DNA of 64,000 nucleotides, taken from positions 392,886-456,885 of the forward strand of contig NZ_SRXX01000001.1 in the NCBI RefSeq assembly GCF_004804315.1, written 5' to 3'. Shown here piece after piece: positions 35,912 to 44,669 of this stretch (its first letter is position 1; the number at the start of each line of letters is the position of its first letter). The position numbers were made by a program, and so were the translations under genes. The DNA is from Flagellimonas onchidii (lineage in GTDB: Bacteria > Bacteroidota > Bacteroidia > Flavobacteriales > Flavobacteriaceae). Below the pieces are notes generated by a model. It made no database searches and was not told where the DNA came from. It worked only from the letters and a program-made list of their open reading frames with translations.

Positions 35912-37369
35912 TTAATCCGATTCCTTGACTACCACCGTGGAGTCTTGAATCCTGATTTTTAACCAATCAGACATTTTCTTCGCGTCCAAATCCTTTTGGT
36001 TTTGACGAATCCCTTCTTTCCATTTTATCTCAAAAACTGGAACTGTATCTTGCTTCTTAAAATCTGTTTGGATTTGGTAGGAAAAACCCAGCCCTTCTAT
36101 ATTATTATAATTGGCTTTTGCTTCTGCACTGATATTATTGAATGGTATCCGCTTTCCCGCGTTTTTCGTTAACGTAGCGACTTCCTCCTCCAACAATCGA
36201 ATTTGCTCATCCTTGTTCAACAATTCAGCTTTGTTTTTTTCATACAGTTCGCTTACATAATTGAACTTTTCCTCCGAATCATCTTTACCACCTTGCAGTA
36301 CTTTGAACTGAGCTTCCTTTAATCTTGAAAACTCATTCTTTTGAACCCTCCAAGTATTTAGAACATTATCAGGGATAAGTTCATCTCCCATAACCACCAA
36401 TTCAATAAGTGACTCCCCTTTTTCATTGTAATCGATTTTAGTTAGATTGTCAACATATCGCCCAGCACCGTTGAACTGATAGACTTCAATGGTCTCTCCT
36501 AAAAATTGTCGAGCTTGTTTTTTAAACAAGGACTCCTGAAAAACCTGGTAAAACGTAAAACCGGCGGGAATCATGACTGCGATTCCAGTGATGGAGGCTA
36601 AACGAGCTATTAATCTTCTTCTTTGGGAATTAGCATACCTGACCATCGGAAACCTCAAAAACTTAATCACCAAAAAAGTTGCAAGTCCAATGAAAATTGT
36701 GTTGATGATAAACAAATACATTGCTCCGGCTGCGTACCAAGGCTTCCCAATAGCCAATCCAAACCCAACTGTACAAAGCGGTGGCATCAGGGCAGTTGCG
36801 ATAGCCACACCAAAAATCACGCTAGCTATGGTTCCTTTTTTGGCTCTGGCAATTACCAAGGCCAACCCTCCAAAAAACGCGATCAACACATCACGAATAT
36901 CTGGTTTAGTTCTCGCCAATAACTCCGATGACTCATCCTGTAGCGGAAAAACTGCAAAGAACAAATAAGCAGTTATCACACTTAAAACCACCATCACCGT
37001 AAAATTTTTGAGTGATCTTCTGAGTGTATCAATATCATTAATCGCCAATGAAAGACCCATACCCAAAATAGGCCCCATCAAAGGGGATATCAGCATCGCT
37101 CCGATTACCACAGCTGTGGAATTTGCATTAAGTCCAATGGAAGCGATAAAAATAGAGCAAATAAGAATCCAGGAGGTATGGCCCTTAAAGGGAATATCTT
37201 CTATAATCGATTCCTTGGTGGCAGCAGCATCTGTGTTTGTTCTTACCTCCAAGAGTTCGGCAAGAAACTTTCTAACGCTTCCCAAAAGACCTTTAAAGTC
37301 TCTTTTAACTTTTTCTCCACTGTCCTGATCAGGAGAATTCCCTCCTCCTGTAAACAAATGTTCACTCAT
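35912..37369 (-). CDS. DUF389 (TIGR00341) membrane protein
   Basis: This 485-residue protein has an N-terminal cytoplasmic part, a six- to seven-helix DUF389 domain (about 65-280) with VVIGAMLISPLMGPILGMGL and ATALMPPLCTVGFGLAIGKP, and a long C-terminal soluble part with a coiled coil (about 345-395). The family is widespread and of unknown function. It is convergent with mlaF, and its start is 2 bases from the manC stop on the same strand, so manC and this gene form a pair. Confidence 0.88.
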   Translation of the reverse strand: MSEHLFTGGGNSPDQDSGEKVKRDFKGLLGSVRKFLAELLEVRTNTDAAATKESIIEDIPFKGHTSWILICSIFIASIGLNANSTAVVIGAMLISPLMGPILGMGLSLAINDIDTLRRSLKNFTVMVVLSVITAYLFFAVFPLQDESSELLARTKPDIRDVLIAFFGGLALVIARAKKGTIASVIFGVAIATALMPPLCTVGFGLAIGKPWYAAGAMYLFIINTIFIGLATFLVIKFLRFPMVRYANSQRRRLIARLASITGIAVMIPAGFTFYQVFQESLFKKQARQFLGETIEVYQFNGAGRYVDNLTKIDYNEKGESLIELVVMGDELIPDNVLNTWRVQKNEFSRLKEAQFKVLQGGKDDSEEKFNYVSELYEKNKAELLNKDEQIRLLEEEVATLTKNAGKRIPFNNISAEAKANYNNIEGLGFSYQIQTDFKKQDTVPVFEIKWKEGIRQNQKDLDAKKMSDWLKIRIQDSTVVVKESD

Positions 37370-37371
37370 AA

Positions 37372-38451
37372 TTATGCATACTTATCACCAAATTTATCTT
37401 TTACCTGGTTAAGCACTTCTTTTATGTTTTGTTGTTTTGATTTGGGATAAATCAACAACACCTCTTCCTTATCAACTATAATATAGTCTTCCAGGCCATC
37501 AACCACTATAACTTTGCCCTTCGGGGAACGAATCATATTTCCCTTAGCGTCTTGCAACAGGGTTTGGCTATTGACCACGGCATTTTTAGCTCCGTCTTTA
37601 TCCAGCTTGTCATATAGCGCCCCCCATGTTCCTAAATCGTTCCAATCAAAGGTAGCAGGCAGGGTAAAAATAGATTTGGATTTCTCCAAGATAGCATAAT
37701 CTATGGAGATGTTTTTTGCTTTGCCGTAGTTTTCTTGAATAAAGTCTTTCTCTTCTATTGTATTGTATAAGGAGATTCCAGATTCGAACAATTTGTATTG
37801 TTCAGGTTGATAGTTTTTAAATGCGTTCACTATTGTGTTGACTCCCCACATAAATATCCCAGCGTTCCAAAGAAAATTGCCTTGGGCCAAAAATTCTTTG
37901 GCTGTTTCGTAATCCGGCTTTTCCCTAAATTGTGACACTTTTTTCAGGTTTTCGTCACTACCTTTTTCATACTCTATATATCCAAAACCAGTGTTCGGAA
38001 ATGAAGGTTGTATACCCAATGTGCATAACACCTCCTCTTTTTCACACTTTTCAAAGCAAGCTTTAACATCATTTTCAAAAGCCAGTTCATCCTCAATCCA
38101 GTGATCGCTCGGCGCCACAATCATTACCGCATTGGGATTCATTTTTTGAATTTTGAGTGCCGCGTACAGAATACAAGGTGCAGTATTGCGCATAGCTGGT
38201 TCCAGCACTACCTGTTTTTGCGTTACCTTTGGTAATTGCTCTAATACCAAATCGTTATAACGTTCATTGGTAAGAATCAAGATGTTTTCTGCAGGAACAA
38301 ATCGATTTAACCGATCAAATGTTTTTTGTATTAAAGTTCTTCCAGTTCCAAGCATGTCATGAAACTGTTTGGGATTTGACGAGGTGCTTACGGGCCAAAA
38401 TCGAGAACCTATACCTCCCGCCATCAATATTGCGTAATAGTTTTTGTTCAT
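37372..38451 (-). CDS. manC: Mannose-1-phosphate guanylyltransferase
   Basis: This enzyme makes GDP-mannose from mannose-1-phosphate and GTP for surface polysaccharides. The 359-residue protein has the nucleotidyltransferase motif LMAGGIGSRFWPVSTS, QKTFDR, VVLEPAMRNTAPCI and MIVAPSDHWI, and the sugar-binding GFGYIEYEKG and FREKPD. It is the single-domain type without the C-terminal isomerase domain. The downstream DUF389 gene is 2 bases away. It is co-directional with the upstream SprT gene but separated from it by about 190 bases of palindromic repeats. Confidence 0.93.
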   Translation of the reverse strand: MNKNYYAILMAGGIGSRFWPVSTSSNPKQFHDMLGTGRTLIQKTFDRLNRFVPAENILILTNERYNDLVLEQLPKVTQKQVVLEPAMRNTAPCILYAALKIQKMNPNAVMIVAPSDHWIEDELAFENDVKACFEKCEKEEVLCTLGIQPSFPNTGFGYIEYEKGSDENLKKVSQFREKPDYETAKEFLAQGNFLWNAGIFMWGVNTIVNAFKNYQPEQYKLFESGISLYNTIEEKDFIQENYGKAKNISIDYAILEKSKSIFTLPATFDWNDLGTWGALYDKLDKDGAKNAVVNSQTLLQDAKGNMIRSPKGKVIVVDGLEDYIIVDKEEVLLIYPKSKQQNIKEVLNQVKDKFGDKYA

Positions 38452-38469
38452 AGTTCTTATTTTTCACTA

Positions 38470-38560
38470 TCATTTCGAAATGAGTCCCCAAATAAATCGG
38501 GAAGATTGAGAAATCTTTGCTGATGAACTTCTTTAGATTTCTCACATGCGTTCGAAATGA
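38470..38560. repeat. Nested inverted repeat (dispersed flavobacterial palindrome type)
   Basis: Outer arms TCATTTCGAA (38470-38479) and TTCGAAATGA (38551-38560) and inner arms TGAGAAATCT (38507-38516) and AGATTTCTCA (38535-38544) are exact complements. The TTTCGAACGCATGTGAGAAATCT-like core resembles an intergenic repeat I recall from marine Flavobacteriaceae genomes. Confidence 0.7.
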
Positions 38561-38583
38561 CAACCTATTTTATATATTCGATT

Positions 38584-38640
38584 TGTCAGATTGAGTGCAG
38601 TCGAAACCTTATTTACTTCTCAACTGCGCTCGAAGTGACA
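38584..38640. repeat. Imperfect inverted repeat abutting the sprT-like stop codon
   Basis: TGTCAGATTGAGTGCAGTCGA (38584-38604) pairs with the reverse complement of the right arm ending CTCGAAGTGACA at 38640, with 16 of 21 positions matching. It ends exactly at the stop codon of the minus-strand SprT-like gene, so it could act as a transcript-end or mRNA-stabilising hairpin. Confidence 0.65.
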
Positions 38641-39249
38641 TTATTGTATCAACTCTACCTCGGCATTCGGTTGGAACAAATATAACCTCCCCGATGCCAA
38701 CTCCACACATTCATAACGCTTTACCCTTTTCTCTCCTTTTTTAAAGAGTTTGCCATTATATAACCGAAAAGTACTGCCTTTTGGTATTTCGTAAACATAA
38801 CTGTTTCTACGTTCTCCCTCGTCAAAAGCTTTTAATGCAATGGATAAACGAGCGTCCGTACTACTGCTTGCCTTCGGATTCTTAAAATGATTTGCAATTA
38901 CAGGCAGTAACTGGGACGGGAATACATCTGGACGTATAAAAGGAATCATTAAATGTTGAAAGGTTTGCTTCCATTCCAAGCCATGTGGTTTTATACGTCT
39001 ACCGTATTTTTCAAAGGCCACCAGATGGGCAATTTCGTGAATAAGCGTAATCAAAAAACGATATTTATTGAGGGAGGCATTCACGGTAATCTGGTGAAGA
39101 CCATTGGACAATATCCTATAATCGCCATGTCTGGTCACTCGATGGTTCACCACCTTTAAATGAACCCCATGGGTTTTGATCAATTCAAAACATGGATTTA
39201 CTGCACATTCAGGCAAATATTTTTGTAAGGTAGTATTCACTTCCAACAA
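38641..39249 (-). CDS. SprT-like zinc metallopeptidase domain protein
   Basis: This 202-residue protein has the SprT/WSS-type zinc motif HEIAH (LITLIHEIAHLVAFEKYG) followed by KPHGLEWKQTFQHLM, which carries the third histidine region of SprT-like domains, and a C-terminal beta-rich ribbon (FRLYNGKLFKKGEKRVKRYE). Human Spartan of this family cleaves DNA-protein crosslinks; bacterial roles are largely unknown. The frame starts at TTG 39249 and no in-frame ATG was found nearby, so the start is uncertain. A palindromic repeat begins at its stop codon. Confidence 0.82.
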   Translation of the reverse strand: MLEVNTTLQKYLPECAVNPCFELIKTHGVHLKVVNHRVTRHGDYRILSNGLHQITVNASLNKYRFLITLIHEIAHLVAFEKYGRRIKPHGLEWKQTFQHLMIPFIRPDVFPSQLLPVIANHFKNPKASSSTDARLSIALKAFDEGERRNSYVYEIPKGSTFRLYNGKLFKKGEKRVKRYECVELASGRLYLFQPNAEVELIQ

Positions 39250-39355
39250 AGTTATAGGTTGGTTTGTTTTGGAAGGAAAAATCTGTAGTTATTTTTTCTA
39301 AATTTGAATTTATCTACCTCAAACAGAAAAAACCACAAAACATTATCTTTAGTCG

Positions 39356-39979
39356 ATGGACATTAAACTTACCGAAGCCGAACGAATTAAGATTTTAAAC
39401 TCGGATGATTTGTATGAAATCATGCGTATGATTCTTTTGCGTGAGGACAAGATAGATCTGAATCGAGAGCATTTCTGGGTAATTGGACTAGAGACCAATA
39501 ACCGTATTCTTTTTATAGAATTGATCAGTTTAGGAACCGTAAACCGTTCTATAGCAGACCCAATGGAAGTTTTTAGTCTGGCACTACAAAAAAGAGCGGT
39601 AAAGATTATTCTGTGCCATAACCATCCTTCAGGAGAACTTAAACCTTCTGCATCTGATAAGGATACCACCGATCGACTGATTCAAGTGGGAATCATCGTA
39701 AACACTCCTGTGCTTGATCATTTGATTATTTCCTCTACAAGTTATTTGAGCTTTAAGGATATTGGACTCATGGAAAAACTTGAAGAAAGCACCCAATACG
39801 TGCCATCATATATTCTGGAAAAGCGATTTAAAAAGGAGGCTTCAGAAATTGCCGAGCAAAAAAGAAGCATTGAAATAGCAAGAAGCATGAAAAGTGCCGG
39901 CGAGCCTGTGGAGAAAATTGTAGAATTTACTGGACTTACTATAGAAGAAATCAAAAAGTTGAGAAAAAAACGGAAGTAG
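39356..39979 (+). CDS. RadC-like JAB-domain protein with C-terminal helical extension
   Basis: This 207-residue protein lacks the HhH part of full RadC but has the JAB/MPN core: NREHFWVIGLETNNRILFIE, then the metal motif IILCHNHPSGELKPSASD with HxHx(7)D, and VLDHLIISSTSYLSF. After about residue 145 there is an added helical Lys/Glu-rich tail (KRSIEIARSMKSAGEPVEKI, TIEEIKKLRKKRK). RadC-like short forms are often found near mobile or repair genes, but none are visible here. Predicted metalloprotease/isopeptidase fold; role unknown. Confidence 0.85.
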   Translation: MDIKLTEAERIKILNSDDLYEIMRMILLREDKIDLNREHFWVIGLETNNRILFIELISLGTVNRSIADPMEVFSLALQKRAVKIILCHNHPSGELKPSASDKDTTDRLIQVGIIVNTPVLDHLIISSTSYLSFKDIGLMEKLEESTQYVPSYILEKRFKKEASEIAEQKRSIEIARSMKSAGEPVEKIVEFTGLTIEEIKKLRKKRK

Positions 39980-40068
39980 ATATGGTATCTCAAATTATTC
40001 CTGGCCACATTTCAGCGAATATCTATATAGAATTACTTTAGTTCTATGCTTGCACAAAAAATTCAATT

Positions 40069-41112
40069 ATGAAAAAATACCTTCAGGCTGTTTTTTTAAT
40101 TTGCCTATATCTTCCTTCCTACGCTCAAAAAAATGAGATAAGCTTAGCTTTTAAAAACAGGGAATATGAAAAGGCAATCGAACTTGGCAAACAACTTGTT
40201 GAATTGCATCCAAATGATTATGACGGACTATTGGTAATCGGAAAATCATACAATCTGTCGAACAATTTCAAAAATGCGATCCCCTATTTGCATAAAGCGA
40301 TTGATAATTGCGAAAAAGGTTGGCAATTTGCATGGGCAAACATAGAACTAATGGAATCTCATTTTGCCCTTGGAAATAAAAATGAAGCCTACAAACATTT
40401 TAAAGAATCGCTTAATTATAAGGGCACTCAAAACTCAAACAAAAAACTCAGGAGATTAGCCTTATTGTTTGGTTTTGGAGAATATTACGAAGAATGGAAA
40501 ACGATAGAGGGACAAAATGTCATTTTTCATTTTCAAGAAGGGGTAAAGATAAACGATAAGAAAAAGTACATAAAAGAAAGGGAAAGAGTATTCATGAACA
40601 TAAACTCTTTCTTCTTATCGAATTTGCCAAAAAAGATTGACTTTTTCGTCTGGAAGTCCAATGAAGAAGCAATAAGAATTTTAGGTACGCCCTTAGGATT
40701 TACAAATCCACAGTACTGCATTTCCCATAATCGACCAAATCAAACAAAAGGTCACGAAATAGCACACAATATATCATTTTGGATTAGTAATAATATTGAA
40801 AGAACCCGATTCATTAACGAAGGCATTGGAGTCTATTTTGACCATTCCAATAAAAATAGAATACTCCAAGCAAAACGGGTCGCCAACAATAAGGAAATTG
40901 ACGTTAAGAAGTTATGGATTGATGGGGAAACTTATTCCGAAGAAGTGATTTATCCTGTTGCAGGAGCTTTTGTTGAACACTTAATTTCTATAGATAAAGA
41001 AAAGTTCATCGAATTATCAAAAAACCAGGTTTATGAAAATGCTAAATTGATTTATGGGCAGGAATTAGATAAGATAATATCAAGATTCAATAAAAAGATA
41101 AATAAAGAATAA
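40069..41112 (+). CDS. Secreted TPR protein with gluzincin-type peptidase domain
   Basis: This 347-residue protein has a signal peptide ending PSYAQ, TPR-like helices at about 20-140, and a C-terminal peptidase-MA-like domain. Zinc motif HEIAH (NQTKGHEIAHNISFWISNN) is followed about 17 residues later by INEGIGVYFD, whose glutamate fits the third ligand of gluzincins. It appears monocistronic. The TPR part may recruit substrate. I recognise no named family for the whole protein. Confidence 0.72.
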   Translation: MKKYLQAVFLICLYLPSYAQKNEISLAFKNREYEKAIELGKQLVELHPNDYDGLLVIGKSYNLSNNFKNAIPYLHKAIDNCEKGWQFAWANIELMESHFALGNKNEAYKHFKESLNYKGTQNSNKKLRRLALLFGFGEYYEEWKTIEGQNVIFHFQEGVKINDKKKYIKERERVFMNINSFFLSNLPKKIDFFVWKSNEEAIRILGTPLGFTNPQYCISHNRPNQTKGHEIAHNISFWISNNIERTRFINEGIGVYFDHSNKNRILQAKRVANNKEIDVKKLWIDGETYSEEVIYPVAGAFVEHLISIDKEKFIELSKNQVYENAKLIYGQELDKIISRFNKKINKE

Positions 41113-41181
41113 AAACAAGCTGAAAAACCTATATGTGAGAACCTGAAACTAGTTCAGGTTGACATCTGAAAATCAAACCCA

Positions 41182-41859
41182 TCAAGGAGTACTATTACTT
41201 ACCTGAAGCAGTTTTCCATTATAAAGTTTATGTCCCGTTAAGGTAAAATCTTTGATATAGGTCGCCATCTCCAAGGCAGTAACTGGTGCCTGGTAGCCCG
41301 GAAAGGCTTCAGCCAACATTTCGGTCTGTACGGCACCAATGGCCAAAACGTTAAAACTGGGGCCTGTTTCTTTAAATTCCTCCGCCCAAAGTTCGGTTAA
41401 GGTAATTACTGCCCCTTTACTGGAACTATATGCTGAAAGTCCCGGAAATTTCATACTTCCTTGGACACCGCCCATAGAGCTAATGGTCACCACATGCCCG
41501 GTCTTGCCCATTTTTGGGAGCACTGTTCGCGTCATTTCGGCCACTCCGAACACATTTACTTTGTAAACTTCCTCAAATTCCGAAGGAGAAGTTTCTAAAA
41601 AAGGCTTGTTCAACAAACTTCCAGCATTATTTATCAATACGTCAACCCCACCCCATTGTTGGAGAAAATCAGTTACTTTTTTAAAATCACTGGGATTTGA
41701 TAAATCAAAAGGAAAGGTATGGACATTGGGTAGGTTTAAATTGCTGATGGGTGTTTCGTTCCTAGATAGGGCCAAAACCCGATGTCCTTCTTTCGCAAAA
41801 AGTTGCACCAACTCAAACCCAATACCCCTGCTGGTGCCTGTTATAATAATGTTTGACAT
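41182..41859 (-). CDS. Short-chain dehydrogenase/reductase
   Basis: This 225-residue classical SDR has the cofactor motif ITGTSRGIG at the N-terminus, INNAGSLL, and an intact catalytic site: the serine in VTISSMGG and the YxxxK in LSAYSSSKGAVITL. It lacks a signal peptide. Substrate cannot be predicted. It lies 33 bases downstream of the M28 peptidase gene on the same strand and may share its transcript. Confidence 0.88.
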   Translation of the reverse strand: MSNIIITGTSRGIGFELVQLFAKEGHRVLALSRNETPISNLNLPNVHTFPFDLSNPSDFKKVTDFLQQWGGVDVLINNAGSLLNKPFLETSPSEFEEVYKVNVFGVAEMTRTVLPKMGKTGHVVTISSMGGVQGSMKFPGLSAYSSSKGAVITLTELWAEEFKETGPSFNVLAIGAVQTEMLAEAFPGYQAPVTALEMATYIKDFTLTGHKLYNGKLLQVSNSTP

Positions 41860-41892
41860 ATTACGACTTCTTGACTGTGCTAGATTATTATT

Positions 41893-42924
41893 CTACTTTG
41901 AAGTAATCTTAATTTCTTGGGTTGGTGCATTGGCAATTCCTTCTAAGACTGGAATTATTTTGTTCACAAAGGCGGCCATATGTCCAAAATCCATCAGGTC
42001 AACTTCATCACCGACCTTATGATAGTGCGCAAAGTTGGTAAAGTCAAAAGTACAGTAGGTATGGGATGGCACTCCAAACTGTTTATGAAATGGATAGTTA
42101 TCCGAACGTTGGAACAAGTTATATTCCTTTGCAGTTGGTAAAAAACCTACCAGATTTTCCTTAGCATATGTGTTGCTCACTTCCGCTAAGTTTGAATTGT
42201 CATATCCTGTGATATATACAAAATAATCTTTGCCTTTTAAAGGAACTCCAGTCATCTCAAAATTGAGCATTGTATATAAATTCAGGTCTTGCTCCTTCAT
42301 TTTTTTAGCCAGATGCTCCGAACCTAACAATCCTTTTTCCTCAGCACTGAATAGGGCAAAAATCAAACTTCTTTTGTTGTTCTTTTTAGTTCCAAAATAA
42401 CGGGCCAGTTCCATTACGGTTGTGGTCCCCGAGGCATTATCATTAGCTCCATTTGCAATAAAGTCCCCATTTTCGGGAGCAATGGTCCCGATATGGTCAT
42501 AATGTGCCCCTATCACGATGTATTCCTTCTTCAAATCAGGGTCATTGCCCTCAACCACCCCCACAACGTTATAAGATGTTTTTTTGAAGTTGGAAAGTGT
42601 ATCTAAATAGGAATCGAAATAGGGCTTTACCTGATAGCTCTTAAAATAATTTTTAATATAGTTGGCCGCCATTTCTATGCCTTCGCTGCCAGAATCCCGT
42701 CCTTTAAGATCGTCGGAAGCTAGATAATTCATAATCTCTCCGACACGATCAGCATCTGTAAAAGTAGTACCAGTAGCATCTACCGTTTTAACCGTGGGCT
42801 TTTCTTCAACTATTTTGCCTTGAACTCCATCAGGTCCTGCGGGTGAGGTTTTTGTTTCAACCAATTGGGTAGAACCACAACTTACTAAAAATAGGGCGCT
42901 GATAGCACAGCTCAGTTTTTTCAT
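41893..42924 (-). CDS. M28-family metallopeptidase, lipoprotein
   Basis: This protein (343 residues from ATG 42924) has a lipoprotein signal ending LVSCGS (Cys16). The zinc aminopeptidase ligands are visible in VIGAHYDHIG, ANGANDNASGTTT, FSAEEKGLLGSE and the final histidine region FDFTNFAHYHKVGDEVDLM. M28 enzymes are co-catalytic two-zinc aminopeptidases or carboxypeptidases. The ATG at 42924 is chosen over a longer frame from 42999 because it gives a proper lipoprotein signal and avoids the terminator hairpin of the upstream pdhC gene. Confidence 0.9.
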   Translation of the reverse strand: MKKLSCAISALFLVSCGSTQLVETKTSPAGPDGVQGKIVEEKPTVKTVDATGTTFTDADRVGEIMNYLASDDLKGRDSGSEGIEMAANYIKNYFKSYQVKPYFDSYLDTLSNFKKTSYNVVGVVEGNDPDLKKEYIVIGAHYDHIGTIAPENGDFIANGANDNASGTTTVMELARYFGTKKNNKRSLIFALFSAEEKGLLGSEHLAKKMKEQDLNLYTMLNFEMTGVPLKGKDYFVYITGYDNSNLAEVSNTYAKENLVGFLPTAKEYNLFQRSDNYPFHKQFGVPSHTYCTFDFTNFAHYHKVGDEVDLMDFGHMAAFVNKIIPVLEGIANAPTQEIKITSK

Positions 42925-42956
42925 TGTTCTGTTTTTTGAATTTTTTAAAGATAAAA

Positions 42957-42979
42957 AAAGCATCCTAAAAGGATGCTTT
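42957..42979 (-). terminator. Intrinsic terminator of the pdhA-pdhC operon
   Basis: AAAGCATCC (42957-42965) pairs with GGATGCTTT (42971-42979), a 9-base stem with a 5-base loop. The minus strand then reads a T-tract. Confidence 0.8.
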
Positions 42980-42995
42980 AATATTATTATGTTAT

Positions 42996-43022
42996 ACACA
43001 CTTCGACAAGCTCAGTGTGACA
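42996..43022. repeat. Dispersed intergenic repeat of the TTCGACAAGCTCAGTGTGACA type
   Basis: CACACTTCGACAAGCTCAGTGTGACA forms a small hairpin (CACAC with GTGTG) just after the pdhC stop. I recall this word as a common intergenic repeat in marine Flavobacteriaceae. Confidence 0.55.
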
Positions 43023-43030
43023 ATAAAAAT

Positions 43031-44665
43031 TTAGGCCAACATAGTCACTGGATTTTCCAAGTAAGCTCTCAATGTCTGTAAGAACTGTGCTCCTACAGCA
43101 CCGTCAACGGTTCTATGATCACAGGCTAAAGTCACTTTCATAGTGTTTCCTACAACAATCTCCCCGTTTTTTACCACTGGTTTTTCAACAATGGCTCCAA
43201 CGGATAAAATCGCTGAATTGGGTTTATTTATGATAGATGTAAATTCCTGAATTCCGAACATTCCTAGGTTAGACACTGTAAAAGTACTTCCTTCCATTTC
43301 GTCCGGTTTTATCTTTTTGGTACGTGCCCTACCTGCCAAATCTTTCACAGCAGCCCCAATCTGGGTCAATGTTAATTGATCGGCAAATTTGACCACGGGA
43401 ACCACCAAACCTTCATCAACAGCCACAGCAACACCCATATGGATATGGTGTTTGAAAATAGTGGCATCATCTGTCCAAGTTGTATTTACCTGCGGATGCT
43501 TCTTCAAGGCCATAGCACAGGCCTTTAGCACCATATCGTTAAAAGAAACCTTGGTGTCGGGCAAGTTGTTGATCTGCGCCCTAGATGCCTTGGCGTTATC
43601 CATATCCACCTCAATGGTAAGGTAAAAATGAGGTGCAGTAAACTTGGAAGCACTTAAATGCTTAGTTATCGCCTTACGCATGTTGGAGTTTTTAACCTCT
43701 TCCATGCCCTCTTCTCCAACAGGTAGGTTAATCGGTGCAGCTATAGGAGCAGCGGTTTCTGCAGGTGCGGAAACAGCCGGTGCTGAAACAGGGGCTTGGG
43801 TTGGTTGGAAATTCTCCACATCCCTTTTTACGATTCTACCGTGATCCCCAGAACCTTTTACATCTGCCAAATTAATTCCTTTTTCAACAGCTATCTTTTT
43901 AGCCAAAGGTGAAGCTAATATACGTTGTCCGTTTTGGGAAGATATCACTTCCGGAGCGGACTGTTGTGCTTTAGGTGCCTCTGGAGTAGCTTCCGCTTTT
44001 GGAGCACTTTCTGCAACTGCAGCGCCTGCAGGGGCATTCAATACGGCGTTCACATCTGTACCTTCAGGGCCAATAACAGCCAATACCTCATCCACAGGAG
44101 CAGATTTACCTTCTTGAATTCCTATATGCAAAAGGGTACCTGAGTAGAAGGATTCAAATTCCATCGTCGCCTTATCTGTCTCGATTTCGGCCAAAATATC
44201 ACCTTCTTCCACAGCATCCCCAACTTTTTTCAACCAAGAGGCAACAGTACCTTCCTCCATGGTATCGCTCAAACGAGGCATTTTAACTATCTCAACTCCT
44301 TCGGGAATCGCAACACTTGTTGCCACAGGAGCAGCAGGTGCTTCAGGAGCATTTTCGACGACTGCTGGAGCATCAACAGCGGGCTGTGTTCCACCTTCGC
44401 CGTTTAACAAAGTAGAAATATCCTCCCCTTCTTCTCCAATAATGGCTAAAAGTGAATCAACTGGCGCTCCATCTCCTTCTTCTATGCCAATATGGAGCAA
44501 AGTACCTTCGTGGAAGGATTCAAATTCCATAGTCGCCTTGTCCGTTTCGATTTCAGCCAAAATATCACCTTCCTCTACTTTATCCCCTACTTTTTTGAGC
44601 CATTTTGCCACAGTACCTTCTTCCATGGTATCGCTCAACCTAGGCATGTTGATTACTTCTGCCAT
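43031..44665 (-). CDS. pdhC: Pyruvate dehydrogenase E2, dihydrolipoamide acetyltransferase
   Basis: E2 transfers the acetyl group from lipoate to CoA. The 544-residue protein has two lipoyl domains with lipoylated lysines K43 and K165 (both in IETDKATMEF), two Ala/Pro-rich linkers, an E3-binding domain (ASPLAKKIAVEKGINLADVK) and the catalytic acyltransferase domain ending with the DHRTVDGAVGAQFLQ active-site motif. The two lipoyl domains are nearly identical, pointing to internal duplication. It starts 4 bases after pdhA. The E1 beta gene is not adjacent in this window. Confidence 0.96.
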   Translation of the reverse strand: MAEVINMPRLSDTMEEGTVAKWLKKVGDKVEEGDILAEIETDKATMEFESFHEGTLLHIGIEEGDGAPVDSLLAIIGEEGEDISTLLNGEGGTQPAVDAPAVVENAPEAPAAPVATSVAIPEGVEIVKMPRLSDTMEEGTVASWLKKVGDAVEEGDILAEIETDKATMEFESFYSGTLLHIGIQEGKSAPVDEVLAVIGPEGTDVNAVLNAPAGAAVAESAPKAEATPEAPKAQQSAPEVISSQNGQRILASPLAKKIAVEKGINLADVKGSGDHGRIVKRDVENFQPTQAPVSAPAVSAPAETAAPIAAPINLPVGEEGMEEVKNSNMRKAITKHLSASKFTAPHFYLTIEVDMDNAKASRAQINNLPDTKVSFNDMVLKACAMALKKHPQVNTTWTDDATIFKHHIHMGVAVAVDEGLVVPVVKFADQLTLTQIGAAVKDLAGRARTKKIKPDEMEGSTFTVSNLGMFGIQEFTSIINKPNSAILSVGAIVEKPVVKNGEIVVGNTMKVTLACDHRTVDGAVGAQFLQTLRAYLENPVTMLA

Positions 44666-44669
44666 CTAC

